NCBI GenBank assembly: GCA_900107575.1
Contig: FNQX01000015.1
Coordinates: forward strand, 17,779 to 81,778
Direction: 5' to 3'
Source of the DNA: Lachnospiraceae bacterium NK3A20
Lineage (GTDB): Bacteria; Bacillota; Clostridia; Lachnospirales; Lachnospiraceae
DNA length: 64,000 nucleotides
The notes below the pieces were generated by a model. It searched no databases and was not told the origin of the DNA. It worked only from the letters and a program-made list of their open reading frames with translations. Position 1 is the stretch's first letter; each line of letters starts with the position of its first letter. Positions 9,153 through 16,446 of the stretch are shown here, piece after piece. Position numbers and translations under genes: made by a program.

Positions 9153-9431
9153 ATGCTGACACTGGACGAGGTGAAGAAATATTTAAGGGTTGATTCTTCT
9201 GATGAGGACGCTCTTATCACAAGCCTGATCTCCACGGCTGACTCCCTCGTCCGGGATGTCAGCCGGATGGATTCGGACACAGAAGTATCCGAGACATCCA
9301 AGCCGGTAATGATGGCGGCGGAGCTTTATATGGTCGCGTATCTGTACGAGCACAGGGAGGAAGCGGATCATCACGATTTTATGCTGACTCTCCGTGCTCT
9401 TTTATTTGGCATCCGGGAGGTGACATTCTGA
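9153..9431 (+). CDS. Head-tail connector protein (gp6-like)
   Basis: A 92-residue helical protein beginning MLTLDEVKKYLRVDSSDEDA, the typical start of DNA-packaging/connector proteins of the HK97 gp6 / SPP1 gp15 type that form a ring under the portal. The start follows AGGGGAGTG. Its stop overlaps the next start. Assignment rests on this start motif, length and gene order. Confidence 0.85.
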   Translation: MLTLDEVKKYLRVDSSDEDALITSLISTADSLVRDVSRMDSDTEVSETSKPVMMAAELYMVAYLYEHREEADHHDFMLTLRALLFGIREVTF

Positions 9432-9763
9432 TGGACATTGCGGGACTAAATGTGCGGATCACGATCCAGAAGAATGAAACGCAGGTCGATAAATACGGGA
9501 ACCACACGAGTACATGGACGGACTATTTTACCTGCTGGGCGACTTGCTCCAATCAGACCGGAACCGAGGACGAGGAAGCCGAGCAGACCGTAGAAGATGA
9601 CCGGATGGATTTCACTGTCCGGTATTCTTCTGAGACGGCTGCCGTTGTTTCTACGAAGTACCGGATTTTACTGAACGACCGTATCTACAATATCGACCAT
9701 GTGGATGATATGGGATTCAAACGGCACAGTCTGAAATTCCATGCGGCTCTGGTCCGGAGGTGA
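9431..9763 (+). CDS. Head closure protein (SPP1 gp16-like)
   Basis: 110 residues, beta-rich, beginning [20 protein letters not shown]. The [11 protein letters not shown] segment and the closing pattern ([20 protein letters not shown], then a basic end) match head-tail stopper proteins that plug the connector after DNA filling. Gene order between the gp6-like and gp10-like genes supports the call. Confidence 0.85.
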   Translation: MDIAGLNVRITIQKNETQVDKYGNHTSTWTDYFTCWATCSNQTGTEDEEAEQTVEDDRMDFTVRYSSETAAVVSTKYRILLNDRIYNIDHVDDMGFKRHSLKFHAALVRR

Positions 9764-9767
9764 CGGC

Positions 9768-10151
9768 ATGAGCGGGATAAAGATAAAACCGGAACAGCTG
9801 GCTGACACAATCAAGAAGGAGCTGGATGATCTGGCAGAGGATACGACCGACACGGTGAAGAAGGCCGTGCAGGAAGCGGCGGATACCGCTGTGAAGGATC
9901 TGAAAGCGACTTCTCCGAAGCGTACAGGAAAGTACGCGAAAAGCTGGACGCAGAAGAAAGTGAAAGATACTTCTTCCGGCAAGGAAATCATCGTTTACGC
10001 GAGGCAGTATCAGCTGACGCATCTCCTGGAAAACGGTCATGCAAAGCGCGGAGGCGGTCGTGTTGCAGCGAGAGTTCATATCAAGCCCGTTGAAGAGAAG
10101 GTATCGGAACAGCTGGAGAATGATATCAAACGGAAGATCGGCAGCGGATAA
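9768..10151 (+). CDS. HK97 gp10-family tail completion protein
   Basis: 127 residues from the ATG at 9768, preceded by CGGAGGTGACGGC; the in-frame start at 9741 would overlap the previous gene. Features: a charged N-terminal helix ([18 protein letters not shown]), the conserved [12 protein letters not shown] and the [16 protein letters not shown] segment, all typical of the gp10 family, which helps join head and tail or end the tail tube. Confidence 0.88.
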   Translation: MSGIKIKPEQLADTIKKELDDLAEDTTDTVKKAVQEAADTAVKDLKATSPKRTGKYAKSWTQKKVKDTSSGKEIIVYARQYQLTHLLENGHAKRGGGRVAARVHIKPVEEKVSEQLENDIKRKIGSG

Positions 10152-10161
10152 GGAGGCACGG

Positions 10162-10479
10162 ATGGATAAGATAATCGAAATACTTACGGAGTTCGGCATT
10201 CCCTTCGCCTACGATCATTTCGCGGAAGGCGAGGCTCCTGATCCGCATTTTGTCTGCTACCTGATTCCTTCAACAGACAATTTTGCTGCGGACGGCACAG
10301 TGTATCTGGATATCGATGTGGTGAATGTGGAGCTTTACACGGACAAGAAGGATCCGGAACTGGAAAAGAAACTGCAGGGATTTCTGACATCGGCGGGCAT
10401 TGTCTATGAAAAGAACGAGGTCTGGATTGAATCAGAGAAACTGTACGAGGTAGTTTATGAATTTGAAATGGAGGCTTAA
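10162..10479 (+). CDS. Tail terminator-like protein
   Basis: 105 residues starting [20 protein letters not shown]. The pattern of an N-terminal helix, the [18 protein letters not shown] segment and the [20 protein letters not shown] block is characteristic of small tail completion/terminator proteins lying just upstream of the major tail protein. The start has AAGGAGGCACGG upstream. I infer the role from position and form. Confidence 0.75.
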   Translation: MDKIIEILTEFGIPFAYDHFAEGEAPDPHFVCYLIPSTDNFAADGTVYLDIDVVNVELYTDKKDPELEKKLQGFLTSAGIVYEKNEVWIESEKLYEVVYEFEMEA

Positions 10480-10481
10480 GA

Positions 10482-11120
10482 ATGGCTGGTAAAAGAAATA
10501 AGGTCAAGTACAACCTCAAAAATGTACACTACGCCATCGCGACTATCGCGGAAGATGGTTCGGCAAGTTATGAGACACCGGTAGCGTGGCCGGGGGCGGT
10601 GAACCTGTCGCTCGAGGCACAGGGCGACCAGACGATCTTCTGGGCGGACGGCATCCAGTATTATGTAACATCGGCAAACAGTGGTTACAACGGTGACTTT
10701 GAAAGCGCAATGGTACCGGAGGATTTCCGGGAAAATGTTCTGGGCGAGGTAAAAGATGGAAATGGCGTACTGCTGGAGGATGCGGATGCGCAGCCGGTCC
10801 ATTTCGCCCTGCTCTTTGAGTTCGATGGCGATGTGAATCGGATTCGTCATGTCATGTACAACTGCACGGCTACCCGTCCTTCCGTGGAATCTCAAACGAA
10901 GGAGGATTCCGTCGAAGTGAAGACGGAAACGCTGACGATCAACGCGACATCCATTAAGGATGCGACACTCGGAAAGAACATCGTGAAGGCGCGTTCCTGC
11001 TCCGATACGAAAGACGCTGCCTATACGGGATGGTATGAGAAGGTTTATATGCCGGTTGCGAAGGACGCTTCATCCGGAGCCAAAGCAAGTGGATCAACGA
11101 GTTGGTCTGACGGCGAGTGA
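10482..11120 (+). CDS. Major tail (tube) protein, phi13 family
   Basis: Builds the tail tube by stacking hexamers. The start [19 protein letters not shown] and the segments [20 protein letters not shown] and [15 protein letters not shown] strands near the C-terminus match the phi13-type major tail family; 212 residues is the usual size. The C-terminal tail ([16 protein letters not shown]) is low complexity. The start lies three bases after the preceding gene's stop. Confidence 0.88.
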   Translation: MAGKRNKVKYNLKNVHYAIATIAEDGSASYETPVAWPGAVNLSLEAQGDQTIFWADGIQYYVTSANSGYNGDFESAMVPEDFRENVLGEVKDGNGVLLEDADAQPVHFALLFEFDGDVNRIRHVMYNCTATRPSVESQTKEDSVEVKTETLTINATSIKDATLGKNIVKARSCSDTKDAAYTGWYEKVYMPVAKDASSGAKASGSTSWSDGE

Positions 11121-11137
11121 TAGGAGGATGACGGCTG

Positions 11138-11509
11138 ATGTATAAGGAAATCGAAGTGGAGACGCAGGAGGGGAAGAAAACGTTTCCCTTCCTGGCGACA
11201 GGAACAACAGCATACAGATATAAGCAGTGCTTTCATCAGGATCTGATGATTGCATTGAACAACATGGAAGACACCGCAGATGATCAGGCGGATATGACCG
11301 TCGGTGACAAGCTGGCGTATATCATGAACGCGCAGGCCGAGAAAAAGGATATGAATAAGCTGAATGTCGAGTCATTTCTTGAGTGGGCGGATCAGTTTGA
11401 CGGCGCGGAGCTCTTCCTTCACATGAGAGACTTTGTATCGATGTATCTCGGCTCCCGGCAGACCACATCGACGCCAAAAAAAGGAGTCTCCCGACCGACC
11501 GGGAAATAA
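11138..11509 (+). CDS. Tail assembly chaperone, upstream frame (gpG-like)
   Basis: 123 residues. It keeps the tape measure protein soluble while the tube assembles around it. The start follows AGGAGG (MYKEIEVETQEGKKTFPFLA). The C-terminal part ends in a lysine-rich stretch (TPKKGVSRPTGK) where a run of seven A residues gives a canonical slippery site. Located between tube and tape measure genes apart from one inserted minus-strand gene, which is the expected place. Confidence 0.85.
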   Translation: MYKEIEVETQEGKKTFPFLATGTTAYRYKQCFHQDLMIALNNMEDTADDQADMTVGDKLAYIMNAQAEKKDMNKLNVESFLEWADQFDGAELFLHMRDFVSMYLGSRQTTSTPKKGVSRPTGK

Positions 11510-11676
11510 ATACCGCCGTCTATATGCTCCGCGCAAAACAGATGGGTCTGTCCATCGCGGAGCTTGATGAAATGGAAGAAGGTCTCGTCATGGACATGGT
11601 CATCGAATCCGGTAATGATGCTTGTTCGGATGAATATTGCCAGGTAGCGGATCAGCGCATGATGGATGCTTTTTAA
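11138..11676 (+). CDS. Tail assembly chaperone, -1 frameshift product (gpGT-like)
   Basis: The heptamer A AAA AAA at 11476-11482 is phased exactly for a -1 slip (zero-frame codons CCA AAA AAA GGA). The -1 frame then stays open to the TAA at 11674-11676, giving a 179-residue fusion. The added part reads INTAVYMLRAKQMGLSIAEL and ends QRMMDAF, the typical C-terminal extension of these chaperones in clostridial phages. There is no start codon with a ribosome binding site for the second frame, so frameshifting is the natural way to express it. Confidence 0.82.
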
Positions 11677-11683
11677 AAGCAAA

Positions 11684-12625
11684 TTAAAGTCTGTTCATAA
11701 TATCGATAATCATCTGATGATCTTGAAGCAAAGTGATTGCAAAGCTTTTTTTACCAGCATCTTTTAGCGATGCGCCTATATGATATCCGATTTTTTGATC
11801 AAGGATCAGAAAACGATCATGAAAAGTATTTATATAATTTACAGTCAGGGACGGATATTGTCCATTGAAAGTGGATATTTCGGATGCTGTAAGGCGACAA
11901 CCTCTATGCGTCGTATAAAGAGAAACAGAGACCCCATCAGTCTTTTTTGAAAGCAGATCTAATGTTCCGGTATCGACATAGCCATCAATAAGTATGATGT
12001 CGTTTGATGCCTTTTGTATCAATGTTGAGATTAAACTGAACGCATCATAAATCTGGCCGTCAAAAAAGACTTTTTGAGTAGATTCCTCATGATCGGAGAT
12101 ATAATCGAAAATCTGGTCTAATTTTGTATCAGTTTTTTTCTCATACTCAATCTGGCGCAGCTCAACAGAAGAAATCCGGTCAAACATGTATGCATTACTG
12201 GCAATAAAACGCCGCATTTCTCTAAAAGCACGCATGATGAAGATTGTCTGTTTGTCTGCAGTATCACCGTGCAAAACTGTTGCAAGCATATATATTCCCT
12301 GCTCTGTGAAAGCATAGGGAGGTTTACGGCGTCCTCCTAATTGTCCGGAAAAGAATGATGAATTTCGTGAAGTCACAATTTGTGATTTCACGAGCTCAAC
12401 TTCTTGAGGCGTCAGCTGGAACATAAAGTCATCCGGGAATCTGGAAATGTTACGTTTTACCTGCTGGTTCAAAGTTCTGACTTCGTAACCGTAGATTCCG
12501 GCAAGGTCAAAATCAAGCATAACCTGTTGATTCCGAATGGTATAGATCATTGGTTGGAGAGTCGTGCTGTTTATTTCTATCAGGTCGGCAGTTTTATTAT
12601 CCTGAGGTGGCTGTTTTTCTTCCAT
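11684..12625 (-). CDS. ORF6N-domain protein with C-terminal PLD-like domain (prophage cargo gene)
   Basis: 313 residues, opposite to the late operon, so expressed on its own. N-terminal ORF6N/Bro-N type DNA-binding domain: MIYTIRNQQVMLDFDLAGIY, then RFPDDFMFQLT, LVKSQIVTSR (78-87) and the conserved PPYAFTEQG (102-110). After a helical middle, the C-terminal third resembles a phospholipase D-type fold (DIILIDGYVDTGTLDLL; H269-D-R271 in TFHDRFLILD, where classical HKD enzymes have HxK). Known families suggest a regulator or anti-phage protein; which one is not clear. A 29-bp palindrome overlaps its promoter region, and a near copy lies in its own coding sequence at residues 78-87. Confidence 0.8.
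   Translation of the reverse strand: MEEKQPPQDNKTADLIEINSTTLQPMIYTIRNQQVMLDFDLAGIYGYEVRTLNQQVKRNISRFPDDFMFQLTPQEVELVKSQIVTSRNSSFFSGQLGGRRKPPYAFTEQGIYMLATVLHGDTADKQTIFIMRAFREMRRFIASNAYMFDRISSVELRQIEYEKKTDTKLDQIFDYISDHEESTQKVFFDGQIYDAFSLISTLIQKASNDIILIDGYVDTGTLDLLSKKTDGVSVSLYTTHRGCRLTASEISTFNGQYPSLTVNYINTFHDRFLILDQKIGYHIGASLKDAGKKSFAITLLQDHQMIIDIMNRL
12366..12392. promoter_or_regulatory. Intragenic copy of the ORF6N palindrome
   Basis: 27-bp inverted repeat (arms CGTGAAGTCACAA and TTGTGATTTCACG around one base, one mismatch) inside the ORF6N coding region. It shares its sequence with the upstream operator. The same bases encode the conserved LVKSQIVTSR peptide. Confidence 0.6.
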
Positions 12626-12651
12626 TAAACAATAATATCCTTTCGTAAATT

Positions 12652-12680
12652 CCGTGAAATCACAAATTGTGATTTCACGG
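12652..12680. promoter_or_regulatory. Perfect 29-bp palindrome upstream of the ORF6N gene (candidate operator)
   Basis: Arms of 14 bp (CCGTGAAATCACAA and its complement) around a single A, 27 bases upstream of the ORF6N start. On the minus strand TATACT lies just 5' of it (12685-12690), so transcription would begin inside the palindrome. Autoregulation by the encoded DNA-binding protein is the simplest reading. Confidence 0.7.
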
Positions 12681-12734
12681 ATAGTATATCATGTGGAGAA
12701 GTATATCTCCATCAGAAGTTGAAGAGGTGAGAAC

Positions 12735-15455
12735 ATGGCATCCGGACGGATCAAAGGAATTACAATCGAGATAGACGGCGATACCACAAAGCTCACCACA
12801 GCTTTGAAGCAGGTCGATAAGCAGATCAGGGATACGCAGAGCAGCCTTCGCGATTTGAACAAGCTGCTTAAGATGGATCCGGGCAACGCCGACCTGCTGG
12901 CGCAGAAGCAGAAATACCTGACGGATGCGATTGACGCGACAAAGAAGAAACTTGAGGAAGAGAAAACTGCTCTTGAACAGCTGAAGAATGGCCCTCAGAC
13001 AGATGACACGGTCCGGCAGCAGGAAGCGCTGACCAGGGAAATCGCAGATACCGAACAGCAGCTGAAAAGCCTGACGAAGGAATACCGGAACTTCGGGTCT
13101 GTCGCCGGACAGGAACTTCAGACTGCAGGAAAGAAGATGCAGGATGTCGGCGATAAGATTTCAGGCGTCGGCACAAAGATGCTTCCTGTGACCGGAGTAG
13201 TCGCGGCAGCCGGAGTAGCGGCGGTGAAGACCGCTGCCGATTTTGATTCCGGCATGAGCCAGGTTTCGGCTGTTTCAGGAGCCACGGGCGGTGATTTGGA
13301 AAAGCTCCGTGACAAAGCCCGTGAAATGGGCGAGAAGACGAAGTTTTCCGCATCCGAAGCCGCAGAAGCCATGAATTATATGGCGATGGCCGGGTGGAAA
13401 ACGAACGACATGCTCGGCGGTATTGAAGGCGTGATGAATCTGGCTGCGGCTTCGGGAGAGGATCTGGCAACCACCTCGGATATCGTGACAGATGCGCTGA
13501 CTGCATTCGGTCTGACGGCACAGGATTCCGGTCACTTCGCTGATATCCTTGCAGCGGCTTCGAGTAACGCCAATACGAATGTCTCCATGATGGGCGAGAC
13601 GTTCAAATACGCCGCTCCTGTCGCCGGTGCACTCGGTTTTTCCGCAGAAGACACGGCAGAAGCAATCGGCCTTATGGCGAACGCCGGAATCAAGTCCTCT
13701 CAGGCAGGCACCTCGCTTCGTACGATCATGACAAACCTCACGGGTCCGATCACACTTGTCGGAGAGAAGCTCGGAGAGGTTACGGTTGAGACTACGAATT
13801 CTGACGGATCCATGAGGAGCCTCAGAGAGATCCTCGCTGACCTTCGCGGGCACTGGGGACAGCTGTCCGAATCGGAACAGGCGGCAACGGCAGAATCCAT
13901 CGCCGGGAAGAACGCGATGTCGGGATTCTTGGCACTGATGAATGCTGGGGAGAGCGATATCAGCAAGCTGGAAGGCGCGATCGACACCTGTTCCGACAGC
14001 ATGGACGGCTACAACGGTACGGCTGAAAAGATGGCCGCTGTCATGCAGGATAACCTGGAAGGTCAGTTGACGATCCTGAAATCTCAGCTCGAGGAACTGG
14101 CGATCTCTGTCGGTGAAATCCTGATGCCTGTTGTCCGGGACATCGTGACACATATCCAGGGCTTTGTAGACAAGCTGAATGCCCTGCCGGAACCTGTGAA
14201 ACAGACGATCGTGACGATTGCTCTGGTCGCAGCGGCAGTCGGACCCGTGCTGATTGTTATCGGGAAAGTCATCTCATCTGTCGGCGGGATTATCAGTGTT
14301 GTCGGCAAGTTCGTGGGATTTATGTCCGCGACTGCTATTCCGGCAATTGCATCAGTTGCTCCGGTAATTCTTCCGATCTTGCCGATTATCGCGGCTGTGG
14401 CGGCGGCTATCGCGGCGGTGATCCTGATTGTAAAGAACTGGGGAGCAATATCCGAATGGTTCAAGGGCGTATGGGAAGCGGTCTGCAAAGGAGTGGAGGA
14501 TATCGGCAAAGGCCTCGGCGACTTCTTTTCTGGCCTGTGGGACGGAATCAAGTCCGTGACGGAAATCGTATGGAATGGAATTAAAAGTTTCTTTGAAGGC
14601 TTGTGGAATGGCATCAAGAGTATGGCAGAGACTGTATTCGGCGGCATCAAGAGCTTTCTTGGCGATACCTGGGACGGGATCAAATCCGCGGCCGGAACCG
14701 CATGGGACGGGATCAAAGGCGGCTTGTCATCTGCATGGGAAGGAATCAAGACTACCGCTGGGACTACTTTTGAGACGATCAAGACGAATATCGGAATCGC
14801 GTGGGAGAATGTAAAATCTAACACTTCTACAGCGTGGGAGAACATTAAAGGTACGATCAATGAGAAGGGTGGTGGCATTAAAGGTATCATCGGAACGGCA
14901 CTTGAAGGATACAAGTCTCTGTGGAGTGCCGGGTTCAGCGCAATCAATTCCCTGACCGGAGGGAAACTTGGAGATGCGCTTTCTACGGTAAAGACGAGGC
15001 TAGCCGGAATCAGTTCAGCGTTTTCCGATATGATGAGCAACGCAAAGTCCGTGGTAAGCGAAGGTCTGGAGCGGATTAAAGGATTTTTCTCAGGCTGCAG
15101 GCTCGAGTTCCCGAGGATTAAGCTGCCACATTTTTCCCTGTCGGGAAAGTTCTCGCTGGATCCGCCGTCGGTTCCGCACATCAGCGTCAGCTGGTACAGG
15201 AAGGCTATGGACGATGCATATATACTGAACAGCCCAACAATCTTCGGCATGGCCGGAGGACGGTATCTCGGCGGCGGTGAAGCCGGTTCTGAGGCCGTGG
15301 TCGGTACGGATAAGCTGGCGGAGATCGTAAGGACGGCGGTTGCGTCTGTCTCCGGCGGTAAGACCGTCATCCCAGTGTATATTGGGCAGGAGCGGATTGA
15401 TGAGATTGTGGTGAGAGCCGCGAGGTCTCAGAACTTCCGGAGCGGAGGGCGATGA
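12735..15455 (+). CDS. Tail tape measure protein
   Basis: 906 residues; sets tail length and is expelled into the host envelope with the DNA. N-terminal coiled coil (residues about 15-130), then the conserved TP901-type core (FDSGMSQVSAVSGATGGDLE, NYMAMAGWKTNDML, SNANTNVSMMGETFKYAAP, GIKSSQAGTSLRTIMTNLTG). A hydrophobic region follows at about 490-560 (several membrane-spanning segments). After it come tryptophan/glycine repeats of the form W(D/N/E)GIKS spaced about 14 residues. Given about 0.15 nm per residue, a tail near 135 nm is expected, fitting a siphovirus. Confidence 0.93.
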   Translation: MASGRIKGITIEIDGDTTKLTTALKQVDKQIRDTQSSLRDLNKLLKMDPGNADLLAQKQKYLTDAIDATKKKLEEEKTALEQLKNGPQTDDTVRQQEALTREIADTEQQLKSLTKEYRNFGSVAGQELQTAGKKMQDVGDKISGVGTKMLPVTGVVAAAGVAAVKTAADFDSGMSQVSAVSGATGGDLEKLRDKAREMGEKTKFSASEAAEAMNYMAMAGWKTNDMLGGIEGVMNLAAASGEDLATTSDIVTDALTAFGLTAQDSGHFADILAAASSNANTNVSMMGETFKYAAPVAGALGFSAEDTAEAIGLMANAGIKSSQAGTSLRTIMTNLTGPITLVGEKLGEVTVETTNSDGSMRSLREILADLRGHWGQLSESEQAATAESIAGKNAMSGFLALMNAGESDISKLEGAIDTCSDSMDGYNGTAEKMAAVMQDNLEGQLTILKSQLEELAISVGEILMPVVRDIVTHIQGFVDKLNALPEPVKQTIVTIALVAAAVGPVLIVIGKVISSVGGIISVVGKFVGFMSATAIPAIASVAPVILPILPIIAAVAAAIAAVILIVKNWGAISEWFKGVWEAVCKGVEDIGKGLGDFFSGLWDGIKSVTEIVWNGIKSFFEGLWNGIKSMAETVFGGIKSFLGDTWDGIKSAAGTAWDGIKGGLSSAWEGIKTTAGTTFETIKTNIGIAWENVKSNTSTAWENIKGTINEKGGGIKGIIGTALEGYKSLWSAGFSAINSLTGGKLGDALSTVKTRLAGISSAFSDMMSNAKSVVSEGLERIKGFFSGCRLEFPRIKLPHFSLSGKFSLDPPSVPHISVSWYRKAMDDAYILNSPTIFGMAGGRYLGGGEAGSEAVVGTDKLAEIVRTAVASVSGGKTVIPVYIGQERIDEIVVRAARSQNFRSGGR

Positions 15456-15484
15456 TGATTCATCGTCCAGTTTTCGCCCATATC

Positions 15485-15493
15485 TGGTATACT
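15485..15493 (+). promoter_or_regulatory. Extended -10 promoter for the AT-rich membrane gene
   Basis: TGGTATACT, an extended -10 element (TGn plus TATACT), lies 34 bases upstream of the TTG start at 15527. No good -35 is visible. It would let this cargo gene be read from the lysogen independently of the late operon. Confidence 0.45.
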
Positions 15494-15526
15494 TGATGGC
15501 AAATCAGAATTTTTAGAGGTGGTAAT

Positions 15527-15982
15527 TTGGAAAAAGCAAATAAGATGAAAAATACTTGTATTATATTTCAGATGTTACTTTTGATGTGGTTTTTCCTTGA
15601 TATGATAGGAGTTTCCTTAGGGGACAAGAGTTTAGTTACGCAGTCATATAAAGAGGACGGAGTATTTTTTCTGATTCTTCTTGTTACAGTCATATTGTTT
15701 ATTGTGAAAGTTCAAATTGGAAAGTGGTTTGTTGCTGTTTGGACTTCTTTATGGTTTATAATTCAATTTTTATGTCATGAATGGTATAGTATTTTTAATA
15801 GTGGCGTTATGGGCAGTATAGAAGGAAAAATAGAATACTTTTCAGGAACACTTCAATGGATAAGGATTGAGGGAAAATACATACCAGATATTTATCACAC
15901 AATACTACATATTCTTATCTTATTAACTCTAATCAGCACAATTATCTATATTGTAAAAAGTAAGAAAAAAACAAAGGTATAA
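15527..15982 (+). CDS. AT-rich multi-spanning membrane protein (prophage cargo gene)
   Basis: 151 residues, from a TTG start well placed after AGAGGTGG. Three or four membrane segments are visible (about residues 12-32, 46-61, 67-86 and near the C-terminus, ending in a KSKKKTK basic tail, so the end is cytoplasmic). Base composition is much more AT-rich than the flanking tail genes, a sign of recent acquisition. It has its own candidate promoter and is followed by a hairpin terminator, the classic form of a lysogeny-expressed moron. Function unknown; superinfection exclusion is only a guess. Confidence 0.6.
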   Translation: MEKANKMKNTCIIFQMLLLMWFFLDMIGVSLGDKSLVTQSYKEDGVFFLILLVTVILFIVKVQIGKWFVAVWTSLWFIIQFLCHEWYSIFNSGVMGSIEGKIEYFSGTLQWIRIEGKYIPDIYHTILHILILLTLISTIIYIVKSKKKTKV

Positions 15983-16015
15983 ATTCCAGTTTGTCAGCGT
16001 AATATATGATTGTTT

Positions 16016-16047
16016 TGAGGCATCTCTTCGTGGAGGTGTCTTTTATT
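16016..16047 (+). terminator. Terminator of the membrane cargo gene
   Basis: AGGCATCTC and GAGGTGTCT form a stem with G-U pairs around a TTCGTG loop, followed by TTTTATTATA. It insulates the cargo gene from the downstream tail genes. Confidence 0.65.
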
Positions 16048-16077
16048 ATACCCTGACGTAGGAAGGAGGGATGCGGC

Positions 16078-16446
16078 GTGCTCATAGATTATCCTGTGAA
16101 ATTCGGTAATGAGGAGATCCCGGAGCCGGAAGAATGGTCGGAGGAATCCTCGGTTATTGAAAATGTGAACCAGACCGAAGCCGGGACGGATCAGATTTCC
16201 GTCACACGGTATGACAAGCTGTCGGTGTCCTGTTCCTTCCAGTGTTCTCACAGGTGGGCAAGCAAGTTTAAGGTTTACAGCAAGGCTGACAGCATCTCAG
16301 TCCAGATGTACGACATCGAGCTGGGCGGATATAAAACAAGAACAATGCGGATCAGGAGTTTTAAGGCTGATCCGGTCAAGGACTCCCGCAGGACGCCGAA
16401 CACGAACGGCCTGTGGAAGATTTCATTTTATCTGGAGGAATTCTGA
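16078..16446 (+). CDS. Tail protein between tape measure and tail tip (distal tail-associated)
   Basis: 122 residues from a GTG preceded by GGAAGGAGGG; an out-of-frame ATG at 16071 gives no long frame. The protein (MLIDYPVKFGNEEIPEPEEW, KLSVSCSFQCSHRWASKF) is a beta-rich domain of the kind encoded after the tape measure in clostridial siphoviruses, likely part of the baseplate or distal tail. It overlaps the next gene by a base, which supports a joint role. Confidence 0.7.
   Translation: MLIDYPVKFGNEEIPEPEEWSEESSVIENVNQTEAGTDQISVTRYDKLSVSCSFQCSHRWASKFKVYSKADSISVQMYDIELGGYKTRTMRIRSFKADPVKDSRRTPNTNGLWKISFYLEEF

Noticed and set aside
14560..14860. W(D/N/E)GIKS repeats in the tape measure protein as a novel domain
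   Set aside because: Aromatic/glycine helical repeats are an ordinary feature of tape measure proteins and set tail length.
13868..15370. Long minus-strand open frames opposite the tape measure gene, and similar long antisense frames in the polysaccharide locus (for example 31693-33210, 42178-44508, 45057-47165)
   Set aside because: They are antisense shadows caused by codon bias in GC-rich genes; they have His/Arg/Asp-rich unnatural composition and no ribosome binding sites.
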